Assembly: GCA_002257025.1 (NCBI GenBank)
Contig: NCHA01000001.1
Coordinates: forward strand, 496,001-560,000
Direction of reading: 5' to 3'
Length of the DNA: 64,000 nt
Source of the DNA: Sphingobacteriales bacterium 16-39-50
GTDB taxonomy: Bacteria > Bacteroidota > Bacteroidia > Sphingobacteriales > Sphingobacteriaceae
The notes beneath the pieces are model-generated. The model saw only the letters and a list, made by a program, of their open reading frames with translations. It was not told the origin of the DNA and searched no databases. How positions within the stretch are numbered: position 1 is the stretch's first letter; each line of letters opens with the position of its first letter. A program made the position numbers and the translations under genes. Below, piece after piece: positions 26,611 to 35,805 of this stretch.

Positions 26611-28305
26611 CTAGTCTTTGGAATAGAATATAATTCTTCTTGACGCCCTCCATGGGATGATTGCGAGTACAAAAATCAATGCCGCTATCGAACCCAAAAG
26701 ACCAAAATTATCTTCCGTAATTAAACCCAGAACCAATAAGAGAAATGCAGTAAATGCTAATGCAAATGCAGTTATTTTCAAACCAAATTTGTTCTGTTGT
26801 AATGATTCACTGATCTCTTCTTCTGATAAATTAGCCTTTTGAGCCTTTCTGGAGATTTTCTGGGCTTTAAATTCCAGGTATTGCGGACTGAGATAATTAG
26901 CAAAATAGGCCCTGATCTCATTGGCAATCAGCAGTACCAGGGGTACACCTACCCCAACCAGCATTTCCTCTGCCCTGCTTAGCTTGAAATTGATAAGGAA
27001 GGGTAAGATTATTTTAAATATCAGATTAATTCCTAAACTGACGTAAGTGATAATCAGCGTAGCTTTTCCGCTCAGCCTTTTGGAGAATAATGCCCAGATC
27101 GGAGGAGCTAAAATCGGACCGCCAGTAATGGCACCAACACTTATGGTTACATTCACCAAACCACCAATATAAGGAACCATGAGTGCAATTGCAATCATTC
27201 CCAAGCCAATTAGCCAGGATGAAAGACGGGCAACCCGCATTAGCTTACGGTCGCTTGCCGCCGGATTGATCCTGCCTTTATATATATCATTGGTAAAAAC
27301 AGCTGAAACAACATTTAGGGTTGTATTTGCAGATGCTGAGGTTGAAAAATACATCCCGGTTAGCATTAAACCCAACAATCCGGGAGGAAGAACCAATTGA
27401 CAGATCATTAGATAAGCATTTTCTGTATCCAGTCCGGTTAAGGCAGGATTAATGGTCTTGTAAATCATTGGTGGAAGCATCCATAGCACCGGACTGATCA
27501 GATACAAACCCGCAAAAAGGTAAGCTACCTTTGTCGCTGATTTACTATCCTTAACACTGGTATAACGTTGTACAAAGGTCCAGTTCCCTCCGATGTAAAA
27601 AATATGATAAAGTGTAAATGCAATGATAAATCCCAGGGTAAATTCACCATTAATGAGTTCAAAAAAACCTTCCTGTGCATTCGCCTGAAAATTAGTCAGT
27701 CCTCCTGCAGCATCAAATGACAAAGGAAGTATAATCAATACGGCTGCAGTTAATATCACAAATTGCAGAATATCAGTCACCATCACCGCCCAAAGTCCGC
27801 CAACAGCGGTATATGCGATCATAAATAAACCCAGCACGATAGTAGATGGCATCAATGGATAGCCTAATGAAGCACTGACAAGCTTTGCAACAGGATACAA
27901 TACTGTTCCTTTAATGAATAAAGAAACCAGCATAAAAATATAGATATAGGTCTTTTGTACCTGTGGACCAAGGCGCTCTTTGATAAACTCTGCTGCAGTA
28001 AGATTACCTGTAGATTTCCATAAGGGTGCAAGATACATACCGCTGATCAGGGCACCAATACACATAGTCCACTGAATGGTAATGGCAACCCATCCGTACT
28101 TATATGCTATTGAACCCCATGCGACAAATGTTCCGGCAGAGAAAAAACTCATGAAGAGCGATAATCCGCCGATAAACCATGGAACTGACTCTCCGCCAGC
28201 AAAAAATGACTTTAAATTAATTCCTGTTCTTGCGAAAACAAGTCCTATGCATAATACGAATGCCGAAAAGACAAAGATGACTATGGTATCTATATTGGGA
28301 CTCAT
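26611..28305 (-). CDS. Sodium:solute symporter (SSS family)
   Basis: 564 residues with about 13 membrane segments. Typical SSS features: SLFMSFFSAGTFVAWGSIAYKYG near residue 50, GGLWAVMVTDILQF near residue 170, and the FSTSASANTTLNVVSAVFTNDIYK stretch (about 321-344), the conserved cytoplasmic region. A 60-residue charged tail loop (about 470-500) precedes the last two segments. First gene of a two-gene operon with the FAD oxidoreductase. Likely imports a sugar or organic acid with Na+. Confidence 0.9.
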   Translation of the reverse strand: MSPNIDTIVIFVFSAFVLCIGLVFARTGINLKSFFAGGESVPWFIGGLSLFMSFFSAGTFVAWGSIAYKYGWVAITIQWTMCIGALISGMYLAPLWKSTGNLTAAEFIKERLGPQVQKTYIYIFMLVSLFIKGTVLYPVAKLVSASLGYPLMPSTIVLGLFMIAYTAVGGLWAVMVTDILQFVILTAAVLIILPLSFDAAGGLTNFQANAQEGFFELINGEFTLGFIIAFTLYHIFYIGGNWTFVQRYTSVKDSKSATKVAYLFAGLYLISPVLWMLPPMIYKTINPALTGLDTENAYLMICQLVLPPGLLGLMLTGMYFSTSASANTTLNVVSAVFTNDIYKGRINPAASDRKLMRVARLSSWLIGLGMIAIALMVPYIGGLVNVTISVGAITGGPILAPPIWALFSKRLSGKATLIITYVSLGINLIFKIILPFLINFKLSRAEEMLVGVGVPLVLLIANEIRAYFANYLSPQYLEFKAQKISRKAQKANLSEEEISESLQQNKFGLKITAFALAFTAFLLLVLGLITEDNFGLLGSIAALIFVLAIIPWRASRRIIFYSKD

Positions 28306-28649
28306 AATTAATTAAAATCTATATTAAATGCCTCTCACTAATTTAAGACACTTAAACCCTATCCTATTGATCACTTATTAATAAGCCATTCCATTCATTG
28401 CTCTGAATGAAACACTTATATAAATGTATTGTTAAGATTAAAAATAAATCTTAAGCCATCGATAAAAATATTTTCGGGAACAGTCCCGATTTTCGGGAGC
28501 GATCCCGGTGAAGTACATCTTTCTCAAAAAATCTGATTTATTAAGTCTTTAATTTCAAATATTTAAAGAAGATGCATGACTTAAGGAATGTTATGCAATA
28601 AAGCCTAACAGCTTAGAAAATATTTATAGATTTATTAAAAATTATAACG
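28306..28649. other. Intergenic region between symporter and serine hydrolase
   Basis: Divergent control region of 344 bp with no gene. It contains an AT-rich inverted repeat TTAAGATT / AATCTTAA (28432-28439 and 28447-28454) that could be a regulatory site, and the paired palindromes at 28474-28507. No convincing promoter was identified. Confidence 0.4.
28474..28507. repeat. Two adjacent CGGGA-N4-TCCCG palindromes
   Basis: TCGGGAACAGTCCCGA (28474-28489) and CGGGAGCGATCCCG (28494-28507) are each preceded by TTTT, forming an imperfect 20-bp tandem. The half-sites match the palindrome inside the tRNA-Leu fragment at 7919-7936. Confidence 0.6.
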
Positions 28650-29795
28650 ATGATCAAAGCACTTTCCGTAAAAATTTTATCCCTTGCATTACTTTTCTCC
28701 TGCACATCATCTGTTTTCGCTCAAAATGAAAAAGCTGAAGCAGATTTGCGTGAAATAATGAAAAAACTGGATGTAGTGGGGCTTTCTGTTGCAGTAGTAA
28801 AAGAAGGCGATATCATTTACAGCAATTCTTTTGGCTTAAAGAATATTGAGACAAAAGCACCTCTTACAGATACAGATATCTTCCGCATTGCATCCATATC
28901 CAAATCATTCTCAGCAACTTCTATCATGCAGTTAATGGAAGCCGGAAAGCTTTCACTGGATGATGATTTTAGCGATCTGGTTGGCTTTAAAATCAGGAAT
29001 CCGAAATTTCCGGAAACAGTGATCACGTTGAGGATGATCTTATCCCACACTTCCAGTATTAACGACAGTCAGGGATATTTCACACTCGATGCAATTAATC
29101 CTTCCAAAAACCCGGATTGGGCTAAATGTTATAGCGACTATGCTCCGGGTAAAGGGTACAGGTATTGTAATTTGAATTACAATATGGTAGGTACTGTTAT
29201 CGAAAAACTAAGTGGTGAACGCTTTGACAACTATGTTAAAAATCATATTTTGAATCCTCTCGGACTTTATGGCGGTTACAATGTAGACTCACTGGATGCA
29301 AGCCGTTTTGCAACCTTACATGAATATGATGCCACAACAAAGACATTTAAACCATCTCCTGCGGCTTACAATCCAAGACGTGAGGAAATAAGAAATTATG
29401 TAATGGGCTATACAACTCCTATTTTCTCACCTACCGGAGGAATGAAGATCTCTGCTACAGACCTTGCAAAATACATGAGCATGCACATGAATATGGGTAA
29501 ATATAAAGGCAAGAGAATTATGTCTAAGAAAAGTGCAAAACTAATGCAGACTAAAGTTGCAGAAGAAGAAGGCTATGCTTTGGCACTCACAAACCTAAAT
29601 GATCTCATACCTGGCAAAATGATGGTTGGGCACACCGGTTCGGCTTATGGATTATACAGCGCGATGTTTTTCCATCCCAAAGAGAAATTCGGCATTGTGG
29701 TTATTACCAATGGATGTAATCCTACTTATACAAAAGGGATTAATGATGTTCTGAGGGCTGGGGTGAATAGTTTGTACGAGAATTTTATAAAGTAG
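28650..29795 (+). CDS. Serine hydrolase of the beta-lactamase (class C-like) family
   Basis: 381 residues with a signal peptide (about 25 residues, ending SSVFAQ; a cysteine at position 18 leaves a lipoprotein possible). Catalytic motifs of penicillin-recognising enzymes: S-x-x-K at 82-85 (SISK), Y-x-N as YCN in GYRYCNLNYN, and HTGS in MVGHTGSAYGLY near residue 330. Such proteins are usually esterases or D-amino-acid peptidases, not true beta-lactamases. It stands alone and divergent from the symporter. Confidence 0.87.
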   Translation: MIKALSVKILSLALLFSCTSSVFAQNEKAEADLREIMKKLDVVGLSVAVVKEGDIIYSNSFGLKNIETKAPLTDTDIFRIASISKSFSATSIMQLMEAGKLSLDDDFSDLVGFKIRNPKFPETVITLRMILSHTSSINDSQGYFTLDAINPSKNPDWAKCYSDYAPGKGYRYCNLNYNMVGTVIEKLSGERFDNYVKNHILNPLGLYGGYNVDSLDASRFATLHEYDATTKTFKPSPAAYNPRREEIRNYVMGYTTPIFSPTGGMKISATDLAKYMSMHMNMGKYKGKRIMSKKSAKLMQTKVAEEEGYALALTNLNDLIPGKMMVGHTGSAYGLYSAMFFHPKEKFGIVVITNGCNPTYTKGINDVLRAGVNSLYENFIK

Positions 29796-30179
29796 TATCA
29801 AGAGCCAAGAACCAAGAATCAAGACTGAATCCGGGTTCATTTGAAATTTTAAATTCAAGAATATTGACTATTTCTAAACATTTCACAGATGAAAATCAGT
29901 TTTTATAGGCATGAGATCCCTCCTGCGTCGGGATGACAGTCCAGGGTTGAGAATTAGGAAACAAGACTAAATTCAGGTTCAATTCAATTTTTTTTCAAGG
30001 ATATCAACTAAAACCAAACATGTTGTAATTAGGATAATTTACTAACAACCAACAACAAACCAACTAACCAACCAAATTTTGTAAAAAATAAGATAGAAAC
30101 CTCCTTTACAATTTCTTTTCAATAGACTTGTATTTCAGGATTTTAAGCACTTTCCTTTTAAACGATAAAACCATTTCAG
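29796..30179. repeat. Intergenic region with a long imperfect direct repeat
   Basis: No gene in 384 bp. Two imperfect copies of a segment of about 62 bp lie at 29818-29881 and 29960-30021; shared words are CAAGACT, GGTTCA, TTCAAG and AAACAT in order. Between them is GAGATCCCTCCTGCGTCGGG (29914-29933) followed by ATGACAG; it contains the dyad ATCCC/GGGAT and resembles dispersed Bacteroidota intergenic repeats. An AC-rich stretch of CCAACAAC words follows (30045-30075). Confidence 0.45.
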
Positions 30180-31970
30180 ATGAATAAAATATTACAATCT
30201 GTTCGCCGACAAAAAATGTCAAAACTTTATGTCATTGCATTATTAGCTGTGTTTTGCATAGTGTATGGATTTACACTTTACCAAACTCCCAAATTGCCTC
30301 CGGGTGATCCGAATAATGCCGGACTGGTTCTTCCCGATGGATTTGAAGCCCTGGCTGTGGTCGATAGCCTGAAGGGTGATGCAAGGCATCTCGCAGTAAA
30401 CAGCAATGGAGATATTTATGTAAAAACCCGTTTGCATGCACTTACTGAGGGTTATGGCAATGTGGCTTTAAGGGACACTGATGGTGATGGTAAAGCTGAT
30501 ATCATTACTCATTTCAACAAATATGAAAGCGGGCAGTATGGTACTGCTATGAAAATCCATAATGGATATCTCTATTACAGTTCCAACCTAATTGTATACC
30601 GTCAGAAACTAAAACCAGGTCAGTTAGTACCTGACAGTAAGGTAGATACGATAGTAATCGACAATCCGCCAAGCCATTCCCATCAAACAAAACCTCTGGC
30701 ATTTGACGGAAAGGGATACATGTATGTGGGTTGGGGTGCCGGTTCTGATGTCTGTACCAACGGTCGTCCGGGATCTATGGGCGCCGGAAAACCGGATGCT
30801 GTTATTCCAGGTGAAGGCTGTCCTCAGCTAATCGATCATAGTGGAATCTGGAAATTTGACGAGAATAAACTGAATCAAAAACAGGAACAAGGTTTAAGAT
30901 ATGCGACAGGCATGCGCAGCATTGTTGGAATGGACTGGGATAAGGCCAGTAACTCTCTTTATGCAGTAGTTCACGGAAGGGATAATTTCAGAATGCTTTG
31001 GCCGGGAATGTATTCACCATGGGAAAGTGCAGTTCTTCCATCTGAAGAATTGTTTAAAGTGCATCAGGGAATTGACGGTGGATGGCCATACTATTATTAT
31101 GATCATATCCGGGGCAAAAAATATTTAAACCCTGAATATGGCGGCGATAAGATCAAGGAAGGTAATGGCGCTAAATTAACAAAGCCTGTAATGGGCTTCC
31201 CTGGCCATTTTGCTCCAAACGATATTCTTTTTTACAAGGGTAACCAACTTCCGGCCAGATATAAGAAAGGTGCATTTGTAGTCCTGCATGGCTCAACAAT
31301 CCGCCAGCCTTACCCTCAGGGGGGATATTTTGTCGCATTCGTTCCGATGGTAAATGGTGTCGTTACAGGCCCATGGGAGGTATTTGCAGATGGATTTATC
31401 CAAACTGATCCGGTATTAACTGCAAATTCAGCAGGTTATCGTCCGATGGGAATTACCGAAGGACCGGATGGCTCATTGTATATCAGCGAGACAGAAAAAG
31501 GAAAGATCTGGAGGGTGATGTTTAAAGGAGATAAAACGAAATTCGGAGCTGCTCAATTGGCAAAAATGGTGATCCGGAAGAAAACTGCGAGCAATATCAA
31601 GGATCCTGACCCAATAAAAGATGATCTTGACCGCGGTAAACCTGTGGTTGCATCAGCCGTTTATACAATGTATTGTGGCGCCTGTCATCAGCGTGATGGA
31701 AAAGGTGATGGCGGAAGATTCCCACCATTAAGTGAATCTGAATGGGTGAATGGAGATAAGACGAGACTGATCAATGTAGTTTTAAAGGGTCTATCCGGTC
31801 CGATCACAGTTAAGGGATTACCATACAGTGAAACCATGCCAGCACATGGCAGCTTCCTGAATGATGATCAGGTAGCCGAAGTATTGACCTATATCCGCAA
31901 AAGCTGGGGGAATAATTCGGATGCGATAAGCCGTGAGGAAGTTGCATCAGTCAGACGATCAGGGAATTAA
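30180..31970 (+). CDS. Membrane-anchored propeller dehydrogenase with C-terminal cytochrome c
   Basis: 596 residues. One N-terminal membrane anchor (about 15-33), a beta-propeller of the sorbosone/glucose dehydrogenase type (LPDGFEALAVVDSLKG, RDTDGDGKADIITHF, YVGWGAGSDVC, IDGGWPYYYYD, GYRPMGITEGPDGSLYISE), then a haem c domain with CGACH near residue 498 and a methionine ligand in SETMPAHGSFLNDDQVAEVL. It probably oxidises a sugar or alcohol outside the inner membrane and passes electrons to its haem. Calcium-type DxDxDG loops are visible. The start could be the internal Met13. It forms a tandem pair with the next gene. Confidence 0.82.
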   Translation: MNKILQSVRRQKMSKLYVIALLAVFCIVYGFTLYQTPKLPPGDPNNAGLVLPDGFEALAVVDSLKGDARHLAVNSNGDIYVKTRLHALTEGYGNVALRDTDGDGKADIITHFNKYESGQYGTAMKIHNGYLYYSSNLIVYRQKLKPGQLVPDSKVDTIVIDNPPSHSHQTKPLAFDGKGYMYVGWGAGSDVCTNGRPGSMGAGKPDAVIPGEGCPQLIDHSGIWKFDENKLNQKQEQGLRYATGMRSIVGMDWDKASNSLYAVVHGRDNFRMLWPGMYSPWESAVLPSEELFKVHQGIDGGWPYYYYDHIRGKKYLNPEYGGDKIKEGNGAKLTKPVMGFPGHFAPNDILFYKGNQLPARYKKGAFVVLHGSTIRQPYPQGGYFVAFVPMVNGVVTGPWEVFADGFIQTDPVLTANSAGYRPMGITEGPDGSLYISETEKGKIWRVMFKGDKTKFGAAQLAKMVIRKKTASNIKDPDPIKDDLDRGKPVVASAVYTMYCGACHQRDGKGDGGRFPPLSESEWVNGDKTRLINVVLKGLSGPITVKGLPYSETMPAHGSFLNDDQVAEVLTYIRKSWGNNSDAISREEVASVRRSGN

Positions 31971-31995
31971 TGGTTTTAGATAGATTTTAAATACT

Positions 31996-33765
31996 GTGCT
32001 GAAAATTTCATTCAATCGAAAGAACGCCTTGTTGTATAGTGCTGTAGTATTTACCGGCATTTTAACAATCTATGGCTTTACACATTACACCAAGCCATCT
32101 TTACCTTCGGGTGATCCCAATAATGCAGGACTCTATTTGCCTGATGGCTTTGAAGCTCTGGCAGTGGTTGATAGTCTGAAAGGTAGCGCAAGGCAGCTTT
32201 CAGTAAACAGCAATGGCGATATTTATGTCAAAACACGCTTTCATGCCCGTACTGAAGGATATGGAAATGTGGCTTTGCGGGATACCGATAATGATGGAAA
32301 AGCAGATATCATTACCCATTTCTCAAAATATGAAAGCGGTCCATTCGGAACTGCAATGAAAATTCACAATGGATATCTGTATTTCAGCTCAAACCTGATG
32401 GTTTTCAGGCAGAAACTGAAAGCGGGACAGCTCCTCCCCGAGAAAAAAATCGACACAATCGTGATTGATAATCCCCCAGCTCATATCCATCAGGGAAAAT
32501 CCATTGCTTTTGACGGCAAAGGATACATGTTTGTTGGCTGGGGAGCCGGATCTGATGTCTGTGCTGACGGAACTCCAGGCTCCAAGGGTCAGGGTAAACC
32601 TGATGCTACAATTCCAGGTGAAGGTTGCCCCCATCTGATCGACCATGGGGGTATCTGGAAATTTGATGAAAACAAATTGAATCAGGTTCAATCCCAGGGA
32701 TTGAGATATGCCAATGGGATGCGGAGTGTGATTGGTATGGACTGGGATAAAAGCACGAATTCACTCTTTGCAGTAGTCCATGGCAGGGATTATCTGCATA
32801 TGCTCTGGCCAAAACTATTTTCTCCCTGGGAAAGTGCTGTACTGCCTGCCGATGAGTTATTCAAAGTAGATCAGGGAATTGATGGCGGATGGCCCTATTA
32901 TTATTATGATCAGATAAAAGGAAAGAAACTCTTAAATCCTGAATATGGAGGGGATAAGATCAAAGAAGGGAATGGAGCGAAATTAGCGAAGCCTCTGGTA
33001 GGATTCCCCGGACATTTTGCCCCAAATGATCTCTTATTCTATAAAGGAAATCAGCTTCCGGCGCGATACAAAAATGGCGCTTTTGTTGTGCTTCATGGGT
33101 CTACGATCCGCCAGCCATACCCCCAGGGCGGTTATTTTGTGGCATTTGTTCCAATGCTTAAAGGTGTAGTTACTGGTCCATGGGAAGTTTTTGCTGATGG
33201 TTTTATTCAGACAGACCCGGTAGTAACAGCTAATTCAGCCGGGTACCGTCCAATGGGTATTGCCGAAGGACCGGATGGCTCTTTGTATATCAGTGAAACA
33301 GAAAAAGGAAAGATCTGGAGGGTGATGTTCAAGGGCGATAAATCTAAATTCGGGACTACTCAATTAGCTAAAATGGCTATAAGGAAGAAAACTGCAAGTA
33401 ATATCAAAGATCCTGATCCTGTAAAAGACAATCTTGAATTAGGTAAACCTGTGGTTGCATCGGCTGTTTATACGATGTACTGCGGCACCTGTCATCAGAA
33501 AGATGGTAAAGGAGACGGAGCCCGCTTTCCCCCTCTTGAAGGTTCAGAATGGGTAAATGGCGATAAAAGCAGGCTGATTAAAATTGTGTTGAGTGGTTTA
33601 TCAGGACCAATAACAGTCAAAGGCGTTCCATACAGCGAAACCATGCCTGCGCATGGCAGTTTTCTGAATGATGAACAGGTAGCTGAGGTATTGACCTATA
33701 TCCGCAAAAGCTGGGGGAATAATTCGGATGCTGTGACTAAGGCTGAGGTTGGGGCATTAAGATAG
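31996..33765 (+). CDS. Paralogue of the propeller dehydrogenase-cytochrome c protein
   Basis: 589 residues from a GTG start, 25 bp after its sister gene and with the same layout: membrane anchor, LPDGFEALAVVDSLKG propeller, and C-terminal haem c with CGTCH and SETMPAHGSFLNDEQ. The two proteins are closely similar along their length. At DNA level some tracts are identical (31491-31522 with 33298-33329; 31881-31924 with 33688-33731), while the first half differs at many silent sites, which suggests partial gene conversion. Why the cell keeps both is unknown; different substrates are likely. The GTG start is unusual next to the ATG of its twin. Confidence 0.8.
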   Translation: MLKISFNRKNALLYSAVVFTGILTIYGFTHYTKPSLPSGDPNNAGLYLPDGFEALAVVDSLKGSARQLSVNSNGDIYVKTRFHARTEGYGNVALRDTDNDGKADIITHFSKYESGPFGTAMKIHNGYLYFSSNLMVFRQKLKAGQLLPEKKIDTIVIDNPPAHIHQGKSIAFDGKGYMFVGWGAGSDVCADGTPGSKGQGKPDATIPGEGCPHLIDHGGIWKFDENKLNQVQSQGLRYANGMRSVIGMDWDKSTNSLFAVVHGRDYLHMLWPKLFSPWESAVLPADELFKVDQGIDGGWPYYYYDQIKGKKLLNPEYGGDKIKEGNGAKLAKPLVGFPGHFAPNDLLFYKGNQLPARYKNGAFVVLHGSTIRQPYPQGGYFVAFVPMLKGVVTGPWEVFADGFIQTDPVVTANSAGYRPMGIAEGPDGSLYISETEKGKIWRVMFKGDKSKFGTTQLAKMAIRKKTASNIKDPDPVKDNLELGKPVVASAVYTMYCGTCHQKDGKGDGARFPPLEGSEWVNGDKSRLIKIVLSGLSGPITVKGVPYSETMPAHGSFLNDEQVAEVLTYIRKSWGNNSDAVTKAEVGALR

Positions 33766-33973
33766 CGGGAAAGAAAAATTGATCCCAATAAAATGAATAT
33801 CAATGAATTATGTATAAATACGCAATCATACGAATTTAAAGCTAATTCTTTATTCTGTTAAAAGATTGATTGGGTATACCAAGACCAGGAAAGATCCTGT
33901 ATCAAATCCTATACTGTTTCTACGAAACTGATTTAATCATTGTCCATTGATAATGTTAGTCAGAAAATTCATC

Positions 33974-34492
33974 TTACCAACCAGTATAATTTGGCGGATT
34001 CAACATATTTAAACGTAAGTAAACAATCAATTGGGCTCTATGATGTGTTTGATGATCCTGAATTAAATTCAAAAATTGAACCTTATTTAACTTTCTGCCT
34101 GAAAACGGAAATTCTTTAGACAATGATTCTAACCTAACATTCATAATTGCTTGACCGGCGAATTCATAGGCCCCTGAAACAAAATCAATTGCCTGAACCT
34201 TAGTCATATCTTTGGCAATAACTAATTGATTAGCATTTAAGTACGGAGCTTCAGTTATAAATGTAGATGATAACCAGTAAAGGTTTTTTCCGATGTGAAT
34301 AATCTGCTCCTTAAAGCTCATTTCATCAGCTACAGGCTTGAAATCATACATCGATTCAGGCATTAATTCAGCAACCTTCAAAGTATATTCTTTCGCATTT
34401 TTCAATTTTACAGCATGACTCTGAATAAGTAATTTCTGATCCTGGGCCATAGATTGAACAGACACGAGCAATAAAAAAACTAATAATTTCAT
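33974..34492 (-). CDS. Secreted DinB-like protein
   Basis: 172 residues from ATG 34492, chosen because it opens a signal peptide (MKLLVFLLLVSVQSMAQ); an 11-codon upstream extension is less likely. The rest is a DinB/YfiT-type four-helix bundle: HIGKNLYWLS in the first half and DHQTHHRAQLIVYLR near the end supply the three histidines of the usual metal site. Members catalyse thiol transfer or isomerisation in other bacteria; this exported version has no known role. Isolated gene. Confidence 0.8.
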   Translation of the reverse strand: MKLLVFLLLVSVQSMAQDQKLLIQSHAVKLKNAKEYTLKVAELMPESMYDFKPVADEMSFKEQIIHIGKNLYWLSSTFITEAPYLNANQLVIAKDMTKVQAIDFVSGAYEFAGQAIMNVRLESLSKEFPFSGRKLNKVQFLNLIQDHQTHHRAQLIVYLRLNMLNPPNYTGW

Positions 34493-34627
34493 AATTTTAA
34501 ATTGGATTCGAGCAAAAATACTCACTAAATCAAAACTTGAATTTTATTTTTTTAGATCTTAAGTACAATCGATTTAATTTTACCCAATTTCTTTTGGAAA
34601 AATAATATTAGACTTTAAACACTTGAT

Positions 34628-35548
34628 TTATTGATTTATGAAAGTCCAGCCCAGCATTCTGCTTGCTTTCTGACCCTGTTTCATCTCAATTGTTCTGACC
34701 TCTTTTACACCCAATCTTTCCAGGGCCTTATAACATGCTGCCAGTGTTTCTTTTTTTGAAACAAGTGAGGTAAACCACTGAACCGATTGCGCAAAACGGA
34801 CACTTTCTTCAATCATCCGCAAAACAAAACGCTCCTCCCCTCCCTCGCACCACAATTCCGCATTTTTACCGCCAAAATTAAGGTCGATCCCGGCTTGTTT
34901 ATCTTTACCCAGATTTTTCCATTTTCGCGCTGTCCCTTCTGCGGCTTCTTTCATTGAAGAATGAAAAGGAGGATTACAGATACTTAAACTGAATTTTTCT
35001 CCCGGGTGAATGATATCTGTAAAAATCTGATCTGCAGAACGCTGTCTTCGGATACTGATGAATTTTGACAATCCATTGGCTTCAATAATATTTGTTGCAG
35101 ATCGACTGGCAAGCTGATCGATCTCAGAACCCACAAAAGTCCATCCATATTCATAATGGCCAATTAATGGGTATATACAATTTGCTCCAACTCCAATATC
35201 AAGGACTTTGATATGTTTGCCTTTAGGAAGCTTTCCATCAGCTCCAATCAACAAATCTGCCGCGTAATGAATATAATCTGCTCTTCCGGGTATTGGCGGG
35301 CATAGGAAGCCCTCAGGAATATCCCACAAGCTAATATTGTAAAACTGCTTTAACAGGGCTTTATTCAATGCTTTAACTGCATTTGGATCTGTAAAATCAA
35401 TAGAAAGATCCTGAAATTGGTTTGTCGAAATATATTCAGCCAGTTCAGGGCAGGCTATGATCAGTGCAGGGAAATTATATCGATGTCTGTGCCTGTTGCG
35501 GGGATGAAAATTATCTTTTTCTACAGGTATTGCTTTCTTTTTGAGCAT
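34628..35548 (-). CDS. rlmF: 23S rRNA (adenine-1618 N6)-methyltransferase RlmF
   Basis: 306 residues. SAM-dependent methyltransferase that makes m6A1618 in 23S rRNA. The N terminus has the family run FHPRNRHRHRYNFPALI; the SAM loop is VLDIGVGANCIYPLIG (about 112-127); the catalytic NPPF is in SICNPPFHSSMKEA, and GTARKWKNLG follows, as in E. coli RlmF. Full length. Monocistronic, cytoplasmic. Confidence 0.93.
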   Translation of the reverse strand: MLKKKAIPVEKDNFHPRNRHRHRYNFPALIIACPELAEYISTNQFQDLSIDFTDPNAVKALNKALLKQFYNISLWDIPEGFLCPPIPGRADYIHYAADLLIGADGKLPKGKHIKVLDIGVGANCIYPLIGHYEYGWTFVGSEIDQLASRSATNIIEANGLSKFISIRRQRSADQIFTDIIHPGEKFSLSICNPPFHSSMKEAAEGTARKWKNLGKDKQAGIDLNFGGKNAELWCEGGEERFVLRMIEESVRFAQSVQWFTSLVSKKETLAACYKALERLGVKEVRTIEMKQGQKASRMLGWTFINQ

Positions 35549-35607
35549 TCAGCTAAATTATCTAAATAACGTGAGTTCGATATTAAACTATCTAAAGATT
35601 AAGATTT

Positions 35608-35743
35608 AACCACATAGATTGGCTTCTATTATGCTTTAAAAGAAAAATAGATTGTAAATCACATAGATTGAAGCGAAGCTTCAAGGCTATCTGTGTCTAA
35701 AATGTAGCTTAGAAACTATAAAAAGCTATGTTTCTATGTGGTT
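35608..35743. repeat. Inverted-repeat element flanked by AACCACATAG
   Basis: AACCACATAG (35608-35617) is inverted as CTATGTGGTT (35734-35743). Inside are further CACATAGATT and CTATGTTTCTATG words and a perfect hairpin TTGAAGC-GAA-GCTTCAA (35668-35684). The layout resembles dispersed AACCACATAG elements of Bacteroidota. Noncoding, between rlmF and the glycosyltransferase gene. Confidence 0.55.
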
Positions 35744-35805
35744 TATTTAAATATTAGTCTGGTTCACGTTAAATATAGTTAGCTTAGAATGAGTACCCAA
35801 CCTTT

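Noticed and set aside
28650-29795. True antibiotic beta-lactamase
   Set aside because: Motifs fit the wide serine hydrolase family; there is no AmpC-like neighbour or regulator, so resistance is not claimed.
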